Source of the DNA: Pseudonocardia petroleophila
Lineage (GTDB): Bacteria; Actinomycetota; Actinomycetes; Mycobacteriales; Pseudonocardiaceae
Reading direction: 5' to 3'
DNA length: 64,000 nucleotides
Assembly: GCF_014235185.1 (NCBI RefSeq)
Contig: NZ_CP060131.1
Span: forward strand, 1,805,501-1,869,500
Shown: positions 37,861-49,350 of the stretch, piece after piece
How the letters are laid out: every line of letters starts with the position of its first letter
Position numbering within the stretch: the stretch's first letter is position 1
The notes under the pieces: model-generated
Database searches by the model: none
Seen by the model: the letters and a program-made list of their open reading frames with translations, nothing else
What the model was told of the DNA's origin: nothing
Translations under genes and position numbers: made by a program

Positions 37861-38289
37861 ATGACCACCGAACGCTTCATCCACCAGGTCGACCAGTACG
37901 ACGCGTGGCAGCGCGAGACGATCCGCCTCCACGGCTGGGCGTTGCAGGCGGTCCTGGGCGAGGAGGAGTCGCCCCCGTTCGTCTACACGATCGGGCTCTA
38001 CGGGTTCGGCCATCCCGAGCTGATCCTGTTCGCCACCTCCCAGGCCACCGCGGCCACGGTGCTCAACGACCTCGGTGAGCTGGTGCGCGCCGGGCGGATC
38101 CTGGAGCCGGGCGAGCGCGTGGCGCTGCCCAGCGGCGGGGTGCACCTGCTGGCGTTCCCGGAGTCCGAGCACTGGCTCTACGCCGCGCACGACCTGTACG
38201 GCGGAGCGGTCCCGGCCCTGCTGGTCGTGCCGGCCGACGACCTCGTCGAGACGCCCGGGGAGGACGGCTGCTGCGCGTTCTGCGGGTGA
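37861..38289 (+). CDS. DUF4262 protein
   Basis: A 142-residue protein of the DUF4262 family. FVYTIGLYGFGHPELILF and VHLLAFPESEHWLYAAHDLYGG are diagnostic, and a CCAFCG cysteine cluster closes the protein and may bind metal or be redox active. The role is unknown. The stop comes one base before the TrmH stop on the other strand. Confidence 0.85.
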   Translation: MTTERFIHQVDQYDAWQRETIRLHGWALQAVLGEEESPPFVYTIGLYGFGHPELILFATSQATAATVLNDLGELVRAGRILEPGERVALPSGGVHLLAFPESEHWLYAAHDLYGGAVPALLVVPADDLVETPGEDGCCAFCG

Positions 38290-38290
38290 G

Positions 38291-38941
38291 TCACCAGGCG
38301 GTGCGCAGGTCCGCGTGCTGGCGCACCCACGCGTGCATCGCGACGCCCGCCGCCACCCCGGCGTTGATCGACCGGGTGGAGCCGAACTGCGCGATCGACA
38401 CGGTGAGCGCGGCGGCGGCACGGGCGTCCCCGGTCACGCCGGGGCCCTCCTGGCCGAACAGCAGCACGCAGCGGCGCGGCAGGTCGGCGGTCTCCAGCCG
38501 CTGCGCGCCGGGGGTGTTGTCCACGGCCACCACCGCGAGGTCGTGCTCGCCGGCGAACGCCAGCAGCCCGGCCACGTCCTCGTGGTGGCGCACGTCGAGG
38601 TAGCGGTCGGTCACCATCGCCCCGCGCCGGTTCCAGCGCCGGCGCCCGACGATGTGCACGCCCGCCGCGCCGAACGCGTTGGCGGTGCGCACGACCGTGC
38701 CGATGTTGTGGTCGTGCCCGAAGTTCTCGATCGCCACGTGGAACGGGTGGGCGCGGCGGGCCAGGTCGGCGGCCACGGCCTCGCGGCGCCAGTACCGGTA
38801 GCGATCCACGACGTTGCGCCGGTCCCCGTCGCGCAGGAGCTCGGGGTCGTAGTGGTCTGCGGTGGGCCACGGGCCGGCCCAGGGGCCGACCCCGACCGAT
38901 TCACCCCACTCCGTCGGACCGGGCCCGTCGTCGTCGGTCAC
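38291..38941 (-). CDS. TrmH/SpoU family RNA methyltransferase
   Basis: A 216-residue SPOUT-class methyltransferase. ENFGHDHNIGTVVRTANAFGA is motif 1, LLFGQEGPGVTGD motif 2 and IAQFGSTRSINAGVAAGVAM motif 3, together forming the trefoil-knot SAM site. It is likely a 2'-O-methyltransferase on tRNA or rRNA; the target nucleotide is not predictable. An RNA methyltransferase gene (Rv0380c, from memory) occupies a similar place near pyrE in mycobacteria. A leaderless promoter precedes the GTG. Confidence 0.92.
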   Translation of the reverse strand: MTDDDGPGPTEWGESVGVGPWAGPWPTADHYDPELLRDGDRRNVVDRYRYWRREAVAADLARRAHPFHVAIENFGHDHNIGTVVRTANAFGAAGVHIVGRRRWNRRGAMVTDRYLDVRHHEDVAGLLAFAGEHDLAVVAVDNTPGAQRLETADLPRRCVLLFGQEGPGVTGDARAAAALTVSIAQFGSTRSINAGVAAGVAMHAWVRQHADLRTAW

Positions 38942-38947
38942 GGCGAG

Positions 38948-38953
38948 ACCCTA
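38948..38953 (-). promoter_or_regulatory. Leaderless -10 box before TrmH gene
   Basis: Reading on the minus strand, TAGGGT is followed by 6 bases and then the GTG. Confidence 0.55.
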
Positions 38954-39024
38954 CGACCGCTCGGCGAGCGGCACCTCGCACACCCCGCTGTCACCTCGCG
39001 CAGCGCCCGCGGGTCGCCGCCGGA

Positions 39025-41436
39025 TCAGTGCGGTGCCTCGTGCGGGGTGGCGGCCGCCTCCGACCCCGGCCGCACCAGCCGCCCTCCGGTGGGCAGGGCC
39101 AGGGTGACCGCGCCGTGGCCGTGGTGGGCCCCCGCGGCGGCCGCGTGGTACTCCTCGAGCTGCGCGACGAACGCCGGGTCGTGGTAGGCGCGCCCGTCGA
39201 CCGAGAGCCCCTCGCGCCCGTCGAGGACCGCCTCGATGTCGTCACCGGTGAGCGTCTTGTGCGTCTCCAGGGCGTGCGCCACCGCGAGCACCGACGCCCG
39301 GTTGTCGCGCAGGATCTGACCGGCGCGCTCCAGCAGGCCCGACAGGGAGTCCTCGATGCGGTCGGCGAGCGCCCGCCGGAGCAGGGCCTCCGGGTTCTCC
39401 GGGGCGCTCGCCCCGCGCCCACCGGGGCTGCCGACCTCCAGGCGCCGGGCCGTCGAGTACGACGACACGGTGGAGCCCATGCCCCAGTAGCCCTCCATGA
39501 ACGACGCGATCGCGGTGGCCGACTCCAGGTCGCCCGACACCCCGGACGACGAGTCGCCGTCGAAGAACATCCGCTCCCCGGCCAGCGACGCGAGGGAGAC
39601 GAGGATGTCGGCCTCGAACTCCGAGCGCCAGCGCGTGAACTGGTCCTCCGGCGGGATCGACGCGACCATGCCGAGGTAGTCGCTGCCCTTCTCGATGGTG
39701 GCCAGGTCGATCTCCATGTGGTGCCGCGTGCGGTACGCGACGACGGCGTGGCAGGCCTCGTGCACGGCGACGGCGTGCCGCTCGCGCTCGATGTACTCCA
39801 CGTCCTCGGGCGGGCCGAGGTCCTTGAGCTTCTTCGCCTTGAGGACGTCGCGCCAGGCGATGACCTCGCGGCCGTCGCGGATCGCGGTGATCAGGGCCTC
39901 GTTGACGAGGTCCTTGATCGTGGCGCCGGTGGCGTAGGGCGTGATCGTCGCGAGCTTGTCGAGCTCCTCGTCGGTGATCTCGTGCGGCACCTTGTCGAGG
40001 TAGCCCCGGTAGGTGCGGATCCGGCCGGCCTTGCTCGGGTAGCCGACCTTGTAGATGCGGTCGATGCGGCCCGGACGCAGCAGCGCCTCGTCGAGCGACT
40101 CCGGCATGTTCGTCGCCATCATCACCAGCAGCCGGTACTTCGGCGGCGCCTTCGGGCGCATCCCCAGCGCCCGCCGGCCCCAGCGGTTGATCAGCCCGCG
40201 CGGCTTCTTCAGCCCGGACAGCTCCGTGAGCAGGGCCTGCAGCGTGCCCATGCCGCCGCCCCCGCCGCCGCCCATCCCACCCATGATGATCTTGTCGCGC
40301 CCGGTGTCGACCGGTCCGGCGGCCGCGGCCGAGGAGCGGGCCAGCATCCAGCGCGTGTCGTTCGACAGGTAGGTGGCGCCGTGGCAGCCCGCGGCGTGGA
40401 ACGGTCCGAACCCGCGCACCCCGCCGCCGGGGCCGACCCCGGCGAGGGATCCGCGGTTGCCCAGCGCGTCGGCCTCGTCGAAGAAGACGATCACCCCGCC
40501 GTAGCGCAGGGAGAGCTTGCGCAGCTTCCGGAACAGCGACTTCACCTTGAGGATGCCCACGCCCATGAACATGTTGATGAACGCACCCGGGTCGACGAAG
40601 ACGTACGGCTTGCCGGTCTCGCCGGCCACCGCCTCGGCCATCAGCGTCTTCCCGGTGCCGGGCGGTCCCCACAGCAGGATGCCGCCCGGGACGTAGCCGC
40701 CCTTGCGCTCGATCTCCTCGGGGTCCTCCAGGAACAGGATGTTCTCCTTGATCCGGTCGACCACGTGGTCCTGGCCCCACACGTCGCGGAAGCGGGTCGA
40801 GATGTCGTCGGGGTAGTAGGTGTCGACGCCGCCGCGCGAGAGCAGCCAGAACAGCCCGCCGAACTGCACCGCGATGAACAGGAACCCGAAGGAGAGCTGC
40901 AGGACGAACGGCAGCGCGGAGAACAGCAGCGCGGGCGCCTCGAACAGGGCCAGCGGCGGGCTGGTCTCCAGGATCTGGGCCGCGACCAGCGCGAACAGCG
41001 TGACGAACGCCAGCCACTTGAGGATCCGGGCCAGCCGGAAGCGCGACCAGTCCGAGAACCGGCGGCGCAGCTGGCGGTCGGTGCCGCCGAACACGGTGTG
41101 CGACCAGAACCGGTGGTAGCCGGCCGAGCGCTCGCTGACGAGGAAGTGCAGCTGGCGGACGACCTCGGCCCCGGCGAGCCACAGCAGCCACTGCGACTCG
41201 ACGACGTGGATCCGCATCGCGTCGACGAAGGGCAGCAGCGGGTTGTCGGCCATCGCCGCCCACACGACGACGAACCACGCGAGCACTAGGAGCAGCAGCA
41301 GCCGCACGCGGTCCCACAGCGCCGCGGGCTTGCGGGTCGGGCGCTGCGGGGTCGGGTGCTCGTCGGGCGGGGTGAGGCCCTCGGGCGCTGCGGCTCCCGC
41401 TGGCGGGACGGTCTCCGGAGGCGGGGCGGCGGTCAC
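39025..41436 (-). CDS. FtsH-like membrane AAA+ metalloprotease with Gly-rich insertion
   Basis: An 803-residue protein. A Pro-rich N-terminus is followed by about four membrane segments (residues 44-62, 140-155, 165-200 region), then an AAA+ domain: Walker A GPPGTGKT (257-264), pore loop FINMFMGVG (287-294), Walker B VIVFFDEAD (315-323) and arginine fingers in LLRPGRIDR. The M41 zinc motif HEACH is at 559-563, with D637 in SGDLESAT as the probable third ligand. Unlike canonical FtsH, about 85 residues rich in Gly and Ala (327-410) are inserted between Walker B and the second region of homology. The GTG overlaps the lipoprotein stop. It probably degrades membrane proteins; insertion function unknown. 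Confidence 0.9.
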   Translation of the reverse strand: MTAAPPPETVPPAGAAAPEGLTPPDEHPTPQRPTRKPAALWDRVRLLLLLVLAWFVVVWAAMADNPLLPFVDAMRIHVVESQWLLWLAGAEVVRQLHFLVSERSAGYHRFWSHTVFGGTDRQLRRRFSDWSRFRLARILKWLAFVTLFALVAAQILETSPPLALFEAPALLFSALPFVLQLSFGFLFIAVQFGGLFWLLSRGGVDTYYPDDISTRFRDVWGQDHVVDRIKENILFLEDPEEIERKGGYVPGGILLWGPPGTGKTLMAEAVAGETGKPYVFVDPGAFINMFMGVGILKVKSLFRKLRKLSLRYGGVIVFFDEADALGNRGSLAGVGPGGGVRGFGPFHAAGCHGATYLSNDTRWMLARSSAAAAGPVDTGRDKIIMGGMGGGGGGGMGTLQALLTELSGLKKPRGLINRWGRRALGMRPKAPPKYRLLVMMATNMPESLDEALLRPGRIDRIYKVGYPSKAGRIRTYRGYLDKVPHEITDEELDKLATITPYATGATIKDLVNEALITAIRDGREVIAWRDVLKAKKLKDLGPPEDVEYIERERHAVAVHEACHAVVAYRTRHHMEIDLATIEKGSDYLGMVASIPPEDQFTRWRSEFEADILVSLASLAGERMFFDGDSSSGVSGDLESATAIASFMEGYWGMGSTVSSYSTARRLEVGSPGGRGASAPENPEALLRRALADRIEDSLSGLLERAGQILRDNRASVLAVAHALETHKTLTGDDIEAVLDGREGLSVDGRAYHDPAFVAQLEEYHAAAAGAHHGHGAVTLALPTGGRLVRPGSEAAATPHEAPH

Positions 41437-42110
41437 GGGCGGTCCTCCAGAACGGTGAACGAGGAGACCGCGCGCTGGATCTCCTGCTGGCGCTGCGCGT
41501 AGCACTCCGACGAGCAGCGGGCGACGAACACGTACAACTTGCTCGCGTCGTCGTTGACGTACGCGGTCTTGTCGAACACCTGCACGGGCCCGCCCGCGAC
41601 CCGGTAGCGGTAGACGACGTGCACCCCGCGGATGCCGTCGCCGGGGGTGAGCACCTCGTCGGCGAGCAGGGCGAAGTCGCTCAGCGCGGCGCCGGGATTG
41701 GCCGCGAGCTGCTGGCGCCCGCTCGGCGACGTCGGCTGGAACAGGTCGCGGAGGCGGTCGAGGGAGTACGTCCCGCGCATCGGCTGCGGGACGTCCTGCA
41801 CGAGCAGCAGCCCGGTGGGTGCGGGGGCGTGCGGGCCGAGGAGGTGGGCCGTGGAGGGCAGCAGGTCGGCGTCGTAGCCCTCCAGCCACACGCCCTGGTC
41901 GGCGGCGGTCAGGCTCGGGTCGAGGCCCAGCGAGGTGGCCAGCTCCGTCTCGTCGACGGCCTGCCACGCGACGGGCAGCCGGACGTAGGTGCGGTCGTCG
42001 GAGTTCGCGATGTAGGCGTATTCCGGCGAACCGCACGAAACGGTCAGAAGTGCGCCGACAACGGCGACGATCAGCGCGGCGACGGAACGCTGACCAGTGC
42101 GGAACCGCAT
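41433..42110 (-). CDS. Probable lipoprotein partner of FtsH-like protease
   Basis: A 225-residue exported protein. A basic start and hydrophobic segment (VAALIVAVVGALLTVSC) end in a possible lipobox cysteine at residue 26, although the -3 residue is Thr rather than Leu. The mature part is soluble with two more cysteines in ARCSSECYAQRQQE near the C-terminus. I do not recognise the family. The GTGA overlap with the FtsH-like gene argues for a shared complex, for example as an outer-face cofactor or substrate adaptor. A GGGAGG lies before the ATG. Confidence 0.78.
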   Translation of the reverse strand: MRFRTGQRSVAALIVAVVGALLTVSCGSPEYAYIANSDDRTYVRLPVAWQAVDETELATSLGLDPSLTAADQGVWLEGYDADLLPSTAHLLGPHAPAPTGLLLVQDVPQPMRGTYSLDRLRDLFQPTSPSGRQQLAANPGAALSDFALLADEVLTPGDGIRGVHVVYRYRVAGGPVQVFDKTAYVNDDASKLYVFVARCSSECYAQRQQEIQRAVSSFTVLEDRP

Positions 42111-42120
42111 GGGGGCCTCC

Positions 42121-42171
42121 CGCCGTGACCTTCTCGTGATGCACGAGTATGCGTCACGAAAGGTCGCGGCG
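42121..42171 (-). terminator. Long imperfect hairpin between pyrE and lipoprotein genes
   Basis: Arms of about 22 bp (CGCCGTGACCTTCTCGTGATGC against GCGTCACGAAAGGTCGCGGCG) pair with one bulge and a few wobble positions, around a short loop. It begins 43 bases after the pyrE stop and could terminate pyrE or serve as operator for the lipoprotein-protease pair. Confidence 0.6.
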
Positions 42172-42213
42172 GATCGGCCGAACGGTTGCCAACAGGTAAC
42201 CGACTAGAGAGCC

Positions 42214-42780
42214 CTAGAGACCCAGATCGGGCAGTCCCAGCAGCGCGCGGTAGGCCAGCCCCTCGGCCTCGATGGCCTCGCGGGCCCCGGTGTCGCGGTC
42301 GACGATCGTGGCCACGCCGACGATCTCCGCCCCCGCCGCGCGGACGGCGCGCACGGCGGTGAGCACGGAGCCGCCGGTCGTCGAGGTGTCCTCGACGACG
42401 AGCACCCGGCGGCCGGTGATGTCGGGGCCCTCGATGAGCCGCTGCATCCCGTGCTCCTTCGTGGACTTGCGCACCACGAACGCGTCGATCCCCGGGGCGT
42501 CGGGCTCCACCGACGCGGCGTGCAGCACGGCGTCGGCGATGGGGTCGGCGCCGAGCGTGAGCCCGCCGACGGCCTCGTAGTCCCAGTCGGCGGTGAGCAC
42601 CCGGATCAGGCGTCCGACGAGCGGGGCAGCCGCGTGGTGCAGCGTGACCCGCCGCAGGTCGACGTAGTGGTCGGACTCGGCGCCGGAGGACAGCGTGACC
42701 CTCCCGTGCACCACGCCGTGCTCGCGGACGAGCGCGGCCAGCTCGGCGAGCTCCGCGCTCGCCTGCGCGGGGGACGTCAC
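42214..42780 (-). CDS. pyrE: Orotate phosphoribosyltransferase
   Basis: A 188-residue type I PRTase that makes OMP from orotate and PRPP in pyrimidine synthesis. The PRPP loop [11 protein letters not shown] is at residues 128-138; [14 protein letters not shown] and the catalytic-loop [11 protein letters not shown] are in place. Length is normal. The GTG overlaps the SDR stop. Mycobacterial pyrE (Rv0382c) lies in the same surroundings near clpB. Confidence 0.95.
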   Translation of the reverse strand: MTSPAQASAELAELAALVREHGVVHGRVTLSSGAESDHYVDLRRVTLHHAAAPLVGRLIRVLTADWDYEAVGGLTLGADPIADAVLHAASVEPDAPGIDAFVVRKSTKEHGMQRLIEGPDITGRRVLVVEDTSTTGGSVLTAVRAVRAAGAEIVGVATIVDRDTGAREAIEAEGLAYRALLGLPDLGL

Positions 42781-43538
42781 GTGCGGTCCCGGTCGAAGGC
42801 GGCGGTGACGCGGCGGATCAGCGCGCGCGGCAGCACGTCGGCCAGCGCGACGATCGCTTTGTACTGCGGGCTCGGTACGGACACGGTCTTCCCCCTCGCG
42901 AGATCGGCCAGGGCGTCGGAGACGACCCGGTCGGCGTCGAGCCACAGCGGTCCGGTGCGGGAGCCGACGTCGATGCCCGCGCGCTCGTGGAACTCCGTCC
43001 GCACGAACCCCGGGCACAGCGCCATCGCGCGTACCCCGGTGCCGTGCAGCGACGCCGAGACCCCCTCGGTGAACGCCGTGACCCACGCCTTGTCGGCACT
43101 GTAGGTGGACCCGCGCCCGGCCAGGAACCCCGCGACGCTGGAGACGTTGACCACCCCGCCGCGCCCACGCGCGACCATCCCGGGCAGGGCCGCCCTGGTC
43201 AGCAGCAGCACCGCCTCGACGTTGACGGCGAGCTGGCGGGCCAGGTCGTCGGGTGCGCACTCGAGGAACGTGCCGTGCATCGCGAAGCCCGCGTTGTTGA
43301 CGAGCAGGTCGACGGGTGCCCCGGCCGTCAGCCGCTCGGCGACGGCGGCGCGGCCGTCGGGGGTGGAGAGGTCGGCGGGCAGCACCTCGACGTCGACGTC
43401 CGTGATCGCCGCCGCGGTGGACTCCAGGCGGGCGCGGTCGCGGGCGACGAGCACGAGGTCGCGGCCCTCGCGGGCCAGGCGGGAGGCGAACGCCGCCCCG
43501 ATGCCGGCGGTGGCGCCGGTGACCAGTGCCGTGGGCAC
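42777..43538 (-). CDS. Short-chain dehydrogenase/reductase
   Basis: A 253-residue classical SDR. NAD(P) motif TGATAGIG at residues 7-14, NNAG at 81-84, and the catalytic S134, Y146 and K150 (VSSVAG...TYSADK) are complete. The C-terminal region with [21 protein letters not shown] resembles the SDR family acting on acyl or ketone substrates in actinobacteria. The exact substrate is unknown. It overlaps pyrE and follows the DUF membrane gene by 4 bases. Confidence 0.9.
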   Translation of the reverse strand: MPTALVTGATAGIGAAFASRLAREGRDLVLVARDRARLESTAAAITDVDVEVLPADLSTPDGRAAVAERLTAGAPVDLLVNNAGFAMHGTFLECAPDDLARQLAVNVEAVLLLTRAALPGMVARGRGGVVNVSSVAGFLAGRGSTYSADKAWVTAFTEGVSASLHGTGVRAMALCPGFVRTEFHERAGIDVGSRTGPLWLDADRVVSDALADLARGKTVSVPSPQYKAIVALADVLPRALIRRVTAAFDRDRT

Positions 43539-43542
43539 CCGA

Positions 43543-44199
43543 CTAGTGCGGGGTGGTGCTGCGGTCGGCGCGCTCCAGGGCGGTCGCGACCTCGGACAGG
43601 TCGGCGAGCAGGTCCTGCAGGCGCTCGACGGTGGAGTTCAGCGGCGCCGTCGCGAGCACCCAGGCCTCCTCGGCCCAGAGCAGCTCGACGTCGTCGCCGA
43701 CCTCGTCGGCGGCCTTCGCCAGGCGCGGGGTGAGCAGCGGGCGCACGGCCTCGGCGTCGGCGACGAAGGCGTAACGGGCGCCGACGGGCTCGAGCAGGTC
43801 GAGCCCGGCGTCGTCGGGGAGCGGGGCCGAGGGCAGCCGCAGCTCGACGGCGGCGGGCACCGGGTTGCGCACCTGCACCGCGGCGAGCACCGAGCTGAGC
43901 CGCCCGGCCTGCTCGTGGTCGAACAGGTAGGCCTGGCGCGGGCCGTCCGGGGTGGGGACGTCGCCGCTGATCAGGTTGCGGGCAACGCCCGGACCGCCCT
44001 GGTGGATGGTGCCGTAGCGCCAGCGGCTGGGCAGGACCGGATCGCTGTCCAGGTACTCCCACCCGCGGGCCGCGGCCCAGCGGCGGCGGTCGCGCGCCCC
44101 GCCCCCGTCGGCCCGGCGCCGGTCGAGGACCAGCAGTGCGATGCCGATCAGCAGCGCGATGACGGCGATGACGAACCACACGCCCGACGGAATGCCCAC
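43543..44199 (-). CDS. Membrane-anchored protein of unknown function (Rv0383c-like)
   Basis: A 218-residue protein with one N-terminal membrane segment ([19 protein letters not shown]) and a long soluble part that begins with [20 protein letters not shown]. No catalytic motif is recognised. By position between pyrE/SDR and clpB it corresponds to the conserved actinobacterial protein Rv0383c (from memory). The GTG is supported by a TAGGGT box 6 bases upstream. Confidence 0.78.
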   Translation of the reverse strand: MGIPSGVWFVIAVIALLIGIALLVLDRRRADGGGARDRRRWAAARGWEYLDSDPVLPSRWRYGTIHQGGPGVARNLISGDVPTPDGPRQAYLFDHEQAGRLSSVLAAVQVRNPVPAAVELRLPSAPLPDDAGLDLLEPVGARYAFVADAEAVRPLLTPRLAKAADEVGDDVELLWAEEAWVLATAPLNSTVERLQDLLADLSEVATALERADRSTTPH

Positions 44200-44205
44200 G
44201 GCGGC

Positions 44206-44211
44206 ACCCTA
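44206..44211 (-). promoter_or_regulatory. Leaderless -10 box before Rv0383c-like gene
   Basis: On the minus strand TAGGGT is followed by 6 bases and then GTG. It is the only visible promoter for the membrane-protein, SDR and pyrE operon. Confidence 0.55.
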
Positions 44212-44302
44212 GCCCCGCGCGGTGGCAGAACCCGGGAACCGCGACCCGCCGCGTCGCGCGCCGCCCCGCTCGCGCGCCGCCCCGGCGCGCCCCCCACGCG
44301 TG

Positions 44303-44353
44303 GCAGTGGGGTGGCTCCACTCCAACGAGGTTGGAGCAGAGCCACCCCACTGC
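44303..44353. repeat. 51-bp hairpin element, copy 2
   Basis: This element equals the one at 7689-7739 except for one base in the internal loop and the three apical bases (GAG instead of CCC). The 14-bp outer stem is identical. It lies 25 bases past the clpB stop, so it can terminate clpB. The rest of the 178-bp gap is GC-rich with no gene. Confidence 0.85.
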
Positions 44354-44377
44354 GATCCGCGGAGCGGGGGCGCGGGG

Positions 44378-46978
<2,601 letters not shown>

Positions 46979-47046
46979 CCGCTCGGGTCCTCCTGCGAGT
47001 CGCCAGGGCACCTATCGTGCCCGTCGACTGTCCCAACGTCAGGAAA

Positions 47047-47067
47047 GTTGAGTGTGTTCCGCTCAAG
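47047..47067. promoter_or_regulatory. HAIR operator for HspR upstream of clpB
   Basis: GTTGAGT-N7-GCTCAAG, close to the HAIR consensus CTTGAGT-N7-ACTCAAG. It overlaps the last codons and stop of the upstream nitronate monooxygenase gene. Confidence 0.85.
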
Positions 47068-48112
47068 GCGAGAGGAGTTCGCGCGCCTCCCGCCACATCC
47101 GGGTGACGACCTCACCCGCCGGCTCCGCGGTGGCGAGCGCCGCGGACTGACCCGCCCAGTGGTTGGAGCGGTCGAGACCGGCCGGCTCCCCGCGCCGCAC
47201 GCGCGCGACCAGCGCGCGCTGCTGCGGGTAGGGGGCGGGGAGCGGGGCGTCGGGGGCGGCCCAGGCCGTGACGTACGGCGTCGGGGCGGCGCGGGCCAGG
47301 CGACCGGTGTAGGCCCGGGTCGTGCGGGTGGCCTCGGGCGCGAGCCCCGTGAGCGACGCCGCCCACTCCGGCGCGATCGCCGCCTCCGGGGTGCGCAGCA
47401 GCGCCGTGCCGACCTGCACCGCGCTCGCCCCCAGCGCGATCGCGGCGGCCGCGCCCCGGCCGTCGGCGATCCCGCCCGCGGCGATCACCGGGACGTCCAG
47501 GCCGTCCGCCAGGCGCGGGACCAGCGCGAACAGCCCGACCGTCGTGGACTCGGCGGCGGCCGGGTCGAACGTCCCGCGGTGCCCACCCGCCTCCATCCCC
47601 TGCGCCACGACGGCGTCGGCCCCCGCCTCCTGCGCGGCCAGCGCCTCGTCGAGGGTGGTGGCGCAGGCGAACCAGGCGACGCCGGCCTCGTGCAGCCGCG
47701 CGACGTACCCCGCGTCGAACACCCCCATGATCGACGAGACGGCGGTCGGCCGGGCCGCGAGCACCGCGTCGCACTGCTCGGCGAAGACCGGCGCGGCGGG
47801 TCCGGGCCCGCCGGGGGTGCCGAAGCGGCCGAGGAACGCCGACGCGGCGGCGACGCGCGCGGGATCGTCGACCGGCTCGTCGGGGATCCACAGGTTGAGC
47901 TGCAGCGCCCCCGACGAGCCCGCGCGGAACTCCGCCGTCCACTCCGCGATCCGCTCCGGGCCGTCGAGCACCACTCCCGCGGCGCCCATCCCGCCCGCCT
48001 CCGCGACGGCGACGGCGAGCGCGGGCGGGCACGCCCCGGCCATCGGGGCGGACAGGATCGGCACCCGCAGGCCGAACCGCTCGCAGAACCGGGCCACGCG
48101 CGTCGGGGTCAT
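47063..48112 (-). CDS. Nitronate monooxygenase (2-nitropropane dioxygenase family)
   Basis: A 349-residue FMN-dependent TIM-barrel enzyme. VPILSAPMAGACPPALA at the start, GADAVVAQGMEAGGHRG in the middle with the conserved His, and VIAAGGIADGRG followed by GASAVQVGTALLRT for FMN phosphate binding are family signatures. It oxidises nitronates such as propionate-3-nitronate. The gene precedes clpB on the same strand and the clpB HAIR operator extends into its stop. It is divergent from the AAA+ gene. Confidence 0.88.
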   Translation of the reverse strand: MTPTRVARFCERFGLRVPILSAPMAGACPPALAVAVAEAGGMGAAGVVLDGPERIAEWTAEFRAGSSGALQLNLWIPDEPVDDPARVAAASAFLGRFGTPGGPGPAAPVFAEQCDAVLAARPTAVSSIMGVFDAGYVARLHEAGVAWFACATTLDEALAAQEAGADAVVAQGMEAGGHRGTFDPAAAESTTVGLFALVPRLADGLDVPVIAAGGIADGRGAAAAIALGASAVQVGTALLRTPEAAIAPEWAASLTGLAPEATRTTRAYTGRLARAAPTPYVTAWAAPDAPLPAPYPQQRALVARVRRGEPAGLDRSNHWAGQSAALATAEPAGEVVTRMWREARELLSP

Positions 48113-48153
48113 GGAGGAGTCCTATCACCGGGAGGGCCCGCGGGTGCCGTGGC

Positions 48154-48159
48154 CATACT
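48154..48159 (+). promoter_or_regulatory. Leaderless -10-like box before AAA+ gene
   Basis: CATACT, a near match to TANNNT, followed by 6 bases and the GTG of the AAA+ gene. Confidence 0.45.
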
Positions 48160-48165
48160 GGGGAC

Positions 48166-49350
48166 GTGCCCGACGACGCCCTCCTCGCCAGCCTGCTCGC
48201 GGCGGTCGACGCCACCCCCGACGACGTGCCGCTGCGGCTGCACGTCGCCGACCTGCTCGCCTCCCGCGACCGGCTCCCCGACGCGCTGGCGCAGGTCACG
48301 CAGGCGCTGTCGCGCGCGCCGGGCGACCCGCAGGCCGTCGCGATGCTGCAGCGGCTGACCGCGGCGATCGCGCGCCCGGTCGAGCCCGAGCCGTTCGACT
48401 GGCAGCGGGCGGAGCAGGAGATCGGGCCGATCGCGGAGCCGGAGTTCGCCCAGGAGTACCGCCCCGACGCGGTCACCGAGGACGTCGAGCGGCCCTCGCT
48501 GCGCCTCGCCGACGTCGGCGGGATGGAGGACGTCAAGGCGCGGCTGGAGCTCACGCTGCTCGGCCCGATGCGCAACCCCGAGCTGGCGCGGGCGTTCGGC
48601 ACGGGCACCGGGGGCGGCCTGCTGCTCTACGGCCCGCCCGGCTGCGGCAAGACGTTCGTGGCGCGGGCCGTCGCGGGCGAGCTGGGGGCGTCGTTCTACG
48701 AGGTCGGCGTCTCCGACGTGCTCGACATGTACACCGGGTCCAGCGAGCGCAACCTCACCCAGGTCTTCGAGGCCGCGCGCCGCAACGCGCCGTGCGTCCT
48801 GTTCTTCGACGAGGTCGACGCGCTCGGCCAGAAGCGCTCGCACCTGACGCACTCCTCGAGCATGCGCAACACCGTCAACACGCTGCTCGCGGAGATGGAC
48901 GCCGGCCGCAACGAGGGCGTGTTCGTGCTCGGCGCCACCAACCACCCGTGGGACGTCGACAGCGCGCTGCGCCGCCCCGGGCGCTTCGACCGGATGCTGC
49001 TGGTCCTCCCGCCGGACCCGCCCGCCCGGGCCGCGATCCTGCGCCACCACCTGCGCGACCGGCCGGTCAGCGGCATCGACCTCGACCGCCTGACCCGCTC
49101 CACCGAGCACTTCTCCGGCGCCGACCTCGCCCACCTGTGCACCACGGCCGTCGAGCGTGCGCTGGCCGACTCGGTGCGCCTCGGCACCGTCCGGCCGGTC
49201 GGGATGGCCGACTTCGACGTCGCCCTGCGCGAGGTGCGCCCGAGCACCGGGCCGTGGTTCGCCACCGCCCGCAACGTCGTCGCGTTCGCCAACTCCGACG
49301 GGAGCTACGACGACCTGGCCGCCTACCTCAAGCGGAACCGGAAGCTGTGA
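48166..49350 (+). CDS. AAA+ ATPase with TPR-like N-terminus
   Basis: A 394-residue single-ring AAA+ ATPase. Residues 1-65 look like TPR-type helices (LRLHVADLLASRDRLPDAL). The ATPase core has Walker A GPPGCGKT (156-163), pore loop MYTGSSE (188-194), Walker B VLFFDEVD (211-218), sensor-1 ATN (257-259) and arginines in LRRPGRFDR. The C-terminus RPSTGPWFATARNVVAFAN resembles Vps4/katanin-type and p97-like classical AAA proteins rather than proteasomal Mpa. The target is unknown. It is coupled by GTGA to a TPR membrane protein, so the two probably work together. Confidence 0.88.
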   Translation: MPDDALLASLLAAVDATPDDVPLRLHVADLLASRDRLPDALAQVTQALSRAPGDPQAVAMLQRLTAAIARPVEPEPFDWQRAEQEIGPIAEPEFAQEYRPDAVTEDVERPSLRLADVGGMEDVKARLELTLLGPMRNPELARAFGTGTGGGLLLYGPPGCGKTFVARAVAGELGASFYEVGVSDVLDMYTGSSERNLTQVFEAARRNAPCVLFFDEVDALGQKRSHLTHSSSMRNTVNTLLAEMDAGRNEGVFVLGATNHPWDVDSALRRPGRFDRMLLVLPPDPPARAAILRHHLRDRPVSGIDLDRLTRSTEHFSGADLAHLCTTAVERALADSVRLGTVRPVGMADFDVALREVRPSTGPWFATARNVVAFANSDGSYDDLAAYLKRNRKL

